Source: Bacteroidales bacterium UBA5235
GTDB lineage: Bacteria > Bacteroidota > Bacteroidia > Bacteroidales > VadinHA17
DNA length: 64,000 bases
Assembly (NCBI GenBank): GCA_002409145.1
Contig: DHUL01000044.1
Coordinates: forward strand, 33,084-97,083
Direction: 5' to 3'
Both the position numbers and the translations under genes were made by a program. Under the pieces are notes generated by a model, which worked only from the letters and a program-made list of their open reading frames with translations, was not told the DNA's origin and searched no databases. How positions within the stretch are numbered: position 1 is the first letter of the stretch; each line of letters starts with the position of its first letter. Positions 59,407 to 64,000 of the stretch are shown here, in pieces.

Positions 59407-60963
59407 ATGATTGAAAACTTTGACCTGTCACTTGTAAACTGGTCGAGGGCACAGTTTGCGCTGACTGCTATCTATCACTGGCTCTTCGTGCCCCTGACTC
59501 TTGGCCTTTCATTCATCCTTGCCTTCATGGAGACACTCTATGTGCGAACGGGCGATGAGATGTGGAAGAAGATAACCAAGTTCTGGATGACCCTTTTTGG
59601 TATCAACTTCGCCATCGGAGTGGCCACCGGGATCATCCTCGAATTCGAATTCGGCACCAACTGGTCGAATTATTCCTGGTTTGTTGGCGACATCTTCGGG
59701 GCACCGCTGGCTGTAGAAGGTATACTGGCATTCTTCCTGGAATCGACCTTTGTGGCGGTGATGTTCTTCGGATGGAACAAGGTGAGCAAGAGATTCCACC
59801 TGGCCTCTACCTGGCTCGTCGCCATAGGTGCAAACCTATCAGCCCTCTGGATTCTGATCGCCAACGCCTGGATGGAAAATCCCGTGGGTATGGTATTCAA
59901 TCCTGATACCGCCCGCAATGAGATGAACAGCTTCCGTGAGGTGGTTTTCAACCCTGTTGCAGTAGACAAGTTCCTCCATACAGTGACATCAGGGTTTGTC
60001 CTTGCATCGGTCTTTGTAGTGGGAATAAGCGCGTGGTTCCTTATCAGGAAGAGAGAGGAAGTACTGGCACGAAAGAGTATACTTATTGCCGGAATATTCG
60101 GTCTGGTGTCAGGCCTTGCAGTGGCTCTGACGGGAGACTCTTCGGCAAGAACGTTGGCACAGGTGCAGCCTGTTAAATTTGCCGCTATGGAGGCTCTGTA
60201 TGAGGGAAAGGCCAATGCAGGCCTGACGGTGATTGGCGCACTGGCTGACAGCGGTGAACGGATAGGCGAAAAGAAGGTACATGACGTGAAGCTGAAGATT
60301 GCGATTCCCAAACTGCTTTCAGTCATGACTACCGGTAAGGGAGACGGTTATGTCCCCGGGCTGAAAGACCTGGTCAACGGCAATCCGGAAAGAGGCATAC
60401 TCTCTGTCAGTGAGATGATGGAAAGAGGACGCTATGCCAGGCAGGTGCTTATCGATTACAAGATGGCCAGGGAGCTTGGAGACACTGAAACCATGGCTTC
60501 ACTGGCGGCAAAATTTGAAGAAAAGGATTTCGTTGAAAACTACTTCAGATATTTCGGATACAGCTATTTTGAGCATCCATGGCAGGTCATCCCCTCCGTC
60601 CCGGTGACATTCTATGCCTTCCGCGTGATGGTGGGGCTGGGCTTCTTCTTTATCCTGCTTTTTACGCTGGCAATATGGTTCCACCGGAAAAAGACGCTGG
60701 AAAAGAACCGCTGGTTTCTCTGGATTGCCCTTTTCTCCATACCGCTTGCCTATCTGGCCAGCGAACTTGGCTGGATAGTCACTGAGATGGGCCGCCAGCC
60801 CTGGATTATACAGAACCTCATGCCTGTTCATGTGGCAGTGTCAAACATCAGCGCAGGCGCAGTCCAGACAACTTTCTGGCTCTTTGCAGTGCTGTTCACC
60901 GCCCTGCTTATTGCAGAGATTTCAATAATGGTAAGACAGATAAAAACCGGACCAAAACATTAG
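59407..60963 (+). CDS. cydA: Cytochrome bd quinol oxidase subunit I
   Basis: 518 residues, about nine helices, binding hemes b558, b595 and d. AQFALTAIYHWLFVPLTLGL carries the conserved His of helix 1, FLHTVTSGFVLAS the b558 His, and VTEMGRQPWIIQ a typical quinol-site region. GFFFILLFTLAIWFHRKK and the following helices match the family. The Q-loop is of the short type. High-affinity oxygen reduction. Followed 12 bp later by cydB. Confidence 0.97.
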   Translation: MIENFDLSLVNWSRAQFALTAIYHWLFVPLTLGLSFILAFMETLYVRTGDEMWKKITKFWMTLFGINFAIGVATGIILEFEFGTNWSNYSWFVGDIFGAPLAVEGILAFFLESTFVAVMFFGWNKVSKRFHLASTWLVAIGANLSALWILIANAWMENPVGMVFNPDTARNEMNSFREVVFNPVAVDKFLHTVTSGFVLASVFVVGISAWFLIRKREEVLARKSILIAGIFGLVSGLAVALTGDSSARTLAQVQPVKFAAMEALYEGKANAGLTVIGALADSGERIGEKKVHDVKLKIAIPKLLSVMTTGKGDGYVPGLKDLVNGNPERGILSVSEMMERGRYARQVLIDYKMARELGDTETMASLAAKFEEKDFVENYFRYFGYSYFEHPWQVIPSVPVTFYAFRVMVGLGFFFILLFTLAIWFHRKKTLEKNRWFLWIALFSIPLAYLASELGWIVTEMGRQPWIIQNLMPVHVAVSNISAGAVQTTFWLFAVLFTALLIAEISIMVRQIKTGPKH

Positions 60964-60975
60964 GAGGAAAGGATT

Positions 60976-62106
60976 ATGACAATGCAGATATCTTATTTGT
61001 TCCTGCGTGAATACTGGTGGCTGATCATCTCACTTCTCGCCGGTCTCCTGGTCTTCCTCATGTTTGTTCAGGGAGGACAGTCGTTTATCTTCTCCCTTCC
61101 GCGCAATGACATGCAGCGGAAGATGGTAGTCAATGCCCTGGGCCGCAAATGGGAGTTTACCTTTACCACACTGGTGACATTCGGCGGAGCCTTCTTTGCC
61201 TCATTCCCGCTGTTCTATGCAACCAGTTTCGGAGGCGCATACTGGGTGTGGATGGCAATACTCTTCAGCTTTATCATCCAGGCTGTAGCCTATGAGTACC
61301 GCTCCAAACCTGCCAATGTTTACGGTACCCGTGTCTTTGACACTTTCCTCTTTATAAACGGCTGCCTGGGTCCGTTCCTTCTCGGAGTGGCTGTGGCCAC
61401 CTTCTTCACTGGGTCTGACTTCACCCTCGACCTTTTCAACAGGGTACATTGGGGCTCAGGCTGGCACGGCCTGGAGGCGCTTATCAATCCTGTCAACCTG
61501 CTGCTGGGTTTTGGAGTACTGTTCCTGGCCAGGGTGCTGGGGCTGATGTACCTTGAAAACAGTATCGATGAAAAGGAACTGACAGCTTCAATAAGAAAGG
61601 CGCTGGTGAGAAATGCGGTTCCGTTCCTGGTTTTCTTTCTGGCATTTATCGCAGCCATTCTCCTCGGGAAGGGTTACAGGGCTGATCCTGTCTCCGGAGA
61701 GGTAACGCTGGTAAAATACCATTACCTCCATAACCTCATTGGCAATTATGTCGCCCTGGCATTCCTTCTCGGAGGAGTTGTGCTGATCCTTATCTCATTA
61801 TGGCTGGGTATCTTCAGGGGTTCGCGAAGGGCAATATGGTATGCCGGTTTCGGCACAGTACCGGTTGTAATTGCCCTCTTCATGATGGCAGGATACGGTG
61901 AGACAGCCTTCTATCCGTCATCAACCGATCCGGGCAGTTCCCTGACGCTTGCAAAGGCATCATCGAGTTATTTCACCCTGAAGACTATGATGTATGTTTC
62001 TTTTGTCATACCGTTTGTGGTGGCATACATCTGGTATGCCTGGGGCTCGATCAACCGCAGCCGGATTACCAGTGAGGAGCTGGCCGGCGAAGATCACACA
62101 TACTGA
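60976..62106 (+). CDS. cydB: Cytochrome bd quinol oxidase subunit II
   Basis: 376-residue membrane subunit, about eight helices. YLFLREYWWLIISLLAG, GGQSFIFSLPRNDMQRKMVV and VYGTRVFDTFLFINGCLGPF fit the CydB form of Bacteroidetes. A strong GGAGG (60963-60967) precedes ATG 60976 by eight bases. Terminal-oxidase partner of CydA. The aroma-synthesis gene follows after 28 bp. Confidence 0.95.
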   Translation: MTMQISYLFLREYWWLIISLLAGLLVFLMFVQGGQSFIFSLPRNDMQRKMVVNALGRKWEFTFTTLVTFGGAFFASFPLFYATSFGGAYWVWMAILFSFIIQAVAYEYRSKPANVYGTRVFDTFLFINGCLGPFLLGVAVATFFTGSDFTLDLFNRVHWGSGWHGLEALINPVNLLLGFGVLFLARVLGLMYLENSIDEKELTASIRKALVRNAVPFLVFFLAFIAAILLGKGYRADPVSGEVTLVKYHYLHNLIGNYVALAFLLGGVVLILISLWLGIFRGSRRAIWYAGFGTVPVVIALFMMAGYGETAFYPSSTDPGSSLTLAKASSSYFTLKTMMYVSFVIPFVVAYIWYAWGSINRSRITSEELAGEDHTY

Positions 62107-62134
62107 TATTTTAAAGACTGGCAGGGAGGTGTAA

Positions 62135-63259
62135 ATGGATTTAGTGCAGACGGGGTCGTGGGGGTTTGGTCAAGGACCTCTGATAATTGCCGGACCATGC
62201 AGTGCAGAGAGCGAGGAACAGCTTATGGCGACGGCCATGGCGCTGAAGGCCGCCGGCAGGGTTCACCTCTTCAGAGCGGGCTTGTGGAAGCCCCGTTCCA
62301 GGCCATTGTCTTTCGCCGGAGAAGGATTCCGGGCGCTGGAGTGGCTCCTCAGGGTGAAGGCGGAGACAGGTCTGCCCGTGGCAGTGGAGGTCGCCTCCCC
62401 GGAGCATGCCGGGGCGTGCCTGGAAGCAGGCATAGATGCAGTGTGGCTCGGTGCACGGACGGTGTCAAACCCGTTCAGCGTGGATGCCATTGTCTCAGTA
62501 CTGCGGGGTGCTGATATACCAGTAATGGTCAAGAATCCGCTCAGTCCCGACCTGGAGCTGTGGGTAGGAGCCATTGAGAGAGTATACAGCGCAGGCATCC
62601 GGAAGATAGCCGCAATACACAGGGGCTTCACCCCCTACGATAAAAGCCGCTACCGCAATCTTCCCAAGTGGGAGCTGGCAATTGAACTACGCAGCAGGAT
62701 TCCATCCCTGCCCGTAATATGTGATCCCAGCCATATGTCAGGCAAAGCTGCTCTGGTGCCGGAGACGGCACAGAAGGCGCTCGATATGAATATGGCAGGA
62801 CTGATGATTGAGGTGCACAATGACCCTGCCCATGCATTGAGCGACAAGGAGCAGCAGCTTAATCCCGGCGAATTTGAGAAGATGATGGGAAGCCTGCTCT
62901 TCCGGTCATCCACCAGTGGTGACATCGGGTTCATCAATCATCTTGAGGAACTGCGCAACAGGATAGACTCAATTGACCACCAGCTGATAGGACTGCTCGC
63001 ATCGAGGATGCGCATATCAGAGGAGATGGGAGAGTACAAGTGCCGGAGTGGTGTGACCGTCTTCCAGCTCGAGCGATGGCTCGAAATACTGCAGTCGAGA
63101 ACACAGCACGGTATCAGCGAGGGACTTGACAGCGAGTTTGTGGGCAGGGTGATACGGATGATTCATGACGAATCTATCCGCTGCCAGGATGTGGTGATGA
63201 AGAAGCTACGCCTGGCCGGGGGATGTCCTCCTGCCGGCAGCGACGGGGAAAAGGAATGA
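62135..63259 (+). CDS. Bifunctional DAHP synthase / chorismate mutase
   Basis: First step of the shikimate pathway joined to chorismate mutase. 374 residues: KDO8PS-like DAHP synthase (about 10-255: IIAGPCSAESEEQLMATA, HLFRAGLWKPRSRPLSF, IHRGFTPYDKSRYRNLP, VICDPSHMSGK) then an AroQ mutase (about 268-360: LEELRNRIDSIDHQLIGLLA, MGEYKCRSGVTVFQLERW). This domain order is common in Bacteroidetes. SD GGGAGGT (62124-62130) precedes ATG 62135. Its 3' end overlaps the convergent pssA by 54 bp. Confidence 0.95.
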   Translation: MDLVQTGSWGFGQGPLIIAGPCSAESEEQLMATAMALKAAGRVHLFRAGLWKPRSRPLSFAGEGFRALEWLLRVKAETGLPVAVEVASPEHAGACLEAGIDAVWLGARTVSNPFSVDAIVSVLRGADIPVMVKNPLSPDLELWVGAIERVYSAGIRKIAAIHRGFTPYDKSRYRNLPKWELAIELRSRIPSLPVICDPSHMSGKAALVPETAQKALDMNMAGLMIEVHNDPAHALSDKEQQLNPGEFEKMMGSLLFRSSTSGDIGFINHLEELRNRIDSIDHQLIGLLASRMRISEEMGEYKCRSGVTVFQLERWLEILQSRTQHGISEGLDSEFVGRVIRMIHDESIRCQDVVMKKLRLAGGCPPAGSDGEKE

Positions 63260-63922
63260 AATCAGGATATAGGCAGCCATTATCATCGGCAGGGCTGCCA
63301 TGCGGAATATAATAAGAAGCAGCAGGCTTACTGCTACGAAGATATATCGCTCTTCATTTCCCTTCCACCGCAGGCTGGCGAATTTAAGTGAAAACATACG
63401 GGCGTTGAGCAGCATCAACACTGCGAGGAAAAGCGCAAGGAGGCTGATGAACAGCGGTGAACCGGCCATCGTGTCATAGATGCGGCAGTCAGTCCACGCG
63501 GCGGCCAGCGCTACCGACACCACCGTGAAGGCGCTTGCGGGTGTGGCCATACCCCTGAAGGATGATGACTGGCCGGGGTCATTGTTGAATTTTGCAAGCC
63601 TGAGCGCTGAGGCTGCAGGTATGATGGCCGCCACAGCAAATACTGGCAGTTCAGTCATGCCTCCTGCTGCCAGGAGATTGAATACGATGGCTCCCGGAGC
63701 GATCCCGAAAGTGACCACGTCAGCGAGGCTGTCCAGATCTTTGCCAAGGGCGGAATATGCATTAAGAAGCCTGGCCGCAAAACCATCAGAAAAATCAAGC
63801 ACCATGCCGGCCATGATGAAATATGAAGCATAATCATTATAACCTTTTATGGCGCAGATTGTTGCGGCAAAGCCGCACACCAGGTTCAGAAGGGTAAGGG
63901 TGTTCGGGATATGTCTTATCAT
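63206..63922 (-). CDS. pssA: CDP-diacylglycerol-serine O-phosphatidyltransferase
   Basis: Makes phosphatidylserine, the substrate of Psd. 238 residues, about six or seven membrane helices, with the CDP-alcohol phosphotransferase motif DGFAARLLNAYSALGKDLDS followed by LADVVTFG (D-G-x2-A-R-x8-G-x3-D-x3-D). N-terminal IRHIPNTLTLLNLVCGFAA is typical. The final 18 codons lie within the convergent DAHP synthase gene and end in a basic tail (VAAGRRTSPGQA). Confidence 0.95.
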   Translation of the reverse strand: MIRHIPNTLTLLNLVCGFAATICAIKGYNDYASYFIMAGMVLDFSDGFAARLLNAYSALGKDLDSLADVVTFGIAPGAIVFNLLAAGGMTELPVFAVAAIIPAASALRLAKFNNDPGQSSSFRGMATPASAFTVVSVALAAAWTDCRIYDTMAGSPLFISLLALFLAVLMLLNARMFSLKFASLRWKGNEERYIFVAVSLLLLIIFRMAALPMIMAAYILISFLFPVAAGRRTSPGQA

Positions 63923-63951
63923 AACTCTTTTTGTGGCATCGCTAAAATTAC

Positions 63952-63973
63952 AATAATAGTGGCAACTATTATT
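63952..63973. repeat. Perfect 9-bp palindrome before pssA and the next gene
   Basis: AATAATAGT (63952-63960) and ACTATTATT (63965-63973) around GGCA. Lies 30 bp before the pssA ATG, in the divergent region; a possible operator. Confidence 0.5.
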
Positions 63974-63977
63974 TGTT

Positions 63978-63985
63978 TATTTTTG
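63978..63985 (+). promoter_or_regulatory. Candidate -7 box TATTTTTG for a gene past the window end
   Basis: Exact TAnnTTTG match, 10 bp before an ATG at 63996 that runs off the window. The gene itself cannot be identified. Confidence 0.35.
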
Positions 63986-64000
63986 CTTTCGGATTATGAG

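Overview
The window is a stretch of chromosome from a member of the Bacteroidota, most likely the Bacteroidales/Marinilabiliales side. The evidence is a PorQ-type T9SS gene, GH92, type-B L31, DUF4492 beside cydAB, ResB-CcsA fused in one gene, and repeated TAnnTTTG -7 promoter boxes, some with TTTG or TTG 17-20 bp upstream. GC is near 50% and genes are packed closely. I see no phage, insertion sequence, integrase or CRISPR array. Most of the window is core chromosome. Accessory or decaying sequence is limited to a few points.

Layout. 1-11 kb: a cut deoxynucleoside kinase, a TPR lipoprotein, a SpoU methyltransferase, sucC (no sucD beside it), a PriA that appears to lack its winged-helix domain, then DUF6165 - GT9 - GH92 - a dapA-like gene with its middle deleted, and a YqeY protein. 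11-21 kb: a SpoT-like HD hydrolase, an ABC exporter, pdxH, a LysM protein, a REC-histidine kinase, small unknowns, a LuxR regulator, a MazG-like pyrophosphohydrolase, a macro-domain protein, a free-standing GyrA/ParC-like pinwheel protein, a probable DoxX stub and tRNA-Pro. 21-28.7 kb, minus strand: a cation efflux protein, then a probable long transcription unit eamA - porQ - cmk - ispH - pfkA - DUF362 ferredoxin - response regulator. 28.9-32.6 kb: etfB - etfA - acyl-CoA dehydrogenase.

32.7-41.2 kb is the most interesting region, a c-type cytochrome locus. A five-gene unit encodes a monoheme lipoprotein, an outer-membrane barrel, a seven-CxxCH cytochrome with a C-terminal anchor, a four-helix b-type cytochrome and a soluble monoheme cytochrome. 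It faces a six-CxxCH lipoprotein with a collagen-like Gly-X-Y stretch. A divergent Crp/Fnr regulator with an N-terminal CxxCxxC is separated from that lipoprotein by an FNR-like box, and a ResB-CcsA heme-attachment protein follows. My inference is a redox-controlled chain from quinol through periplasmic hemes to the outer membrane. No catalytic reductase is recognisable, so the terminal acceptor is unknown.

41-64 kb: tRNA-His, a flippase, a PLP enzyme, a GNAT protein, rpmE2 with a hairpin leader, lon - coaD, NUDIX and pyrE with back-to-back start codons, an SRPBCC protein, birA, then rsfS - ftsH - DUF2007 - cdsA - psd - flavodiiron protein. A REP-like inverted repeat, hsp20, an AI-2E permease, DUF4492 - cydA - cydB, DAHP synthase/chorismate mutase and pssA complete it. 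cdsA, pssA and psd together give CDP-diacylglycerol to phosphatidylserine to phosphatidylethanolamine. Cytochrome bd plus a flavodiiron protein suggests an anaerobe or microaerobe that removes oxygen.

All calls were made by reading translated sequence and motifs. No database search or structure prediction was run.
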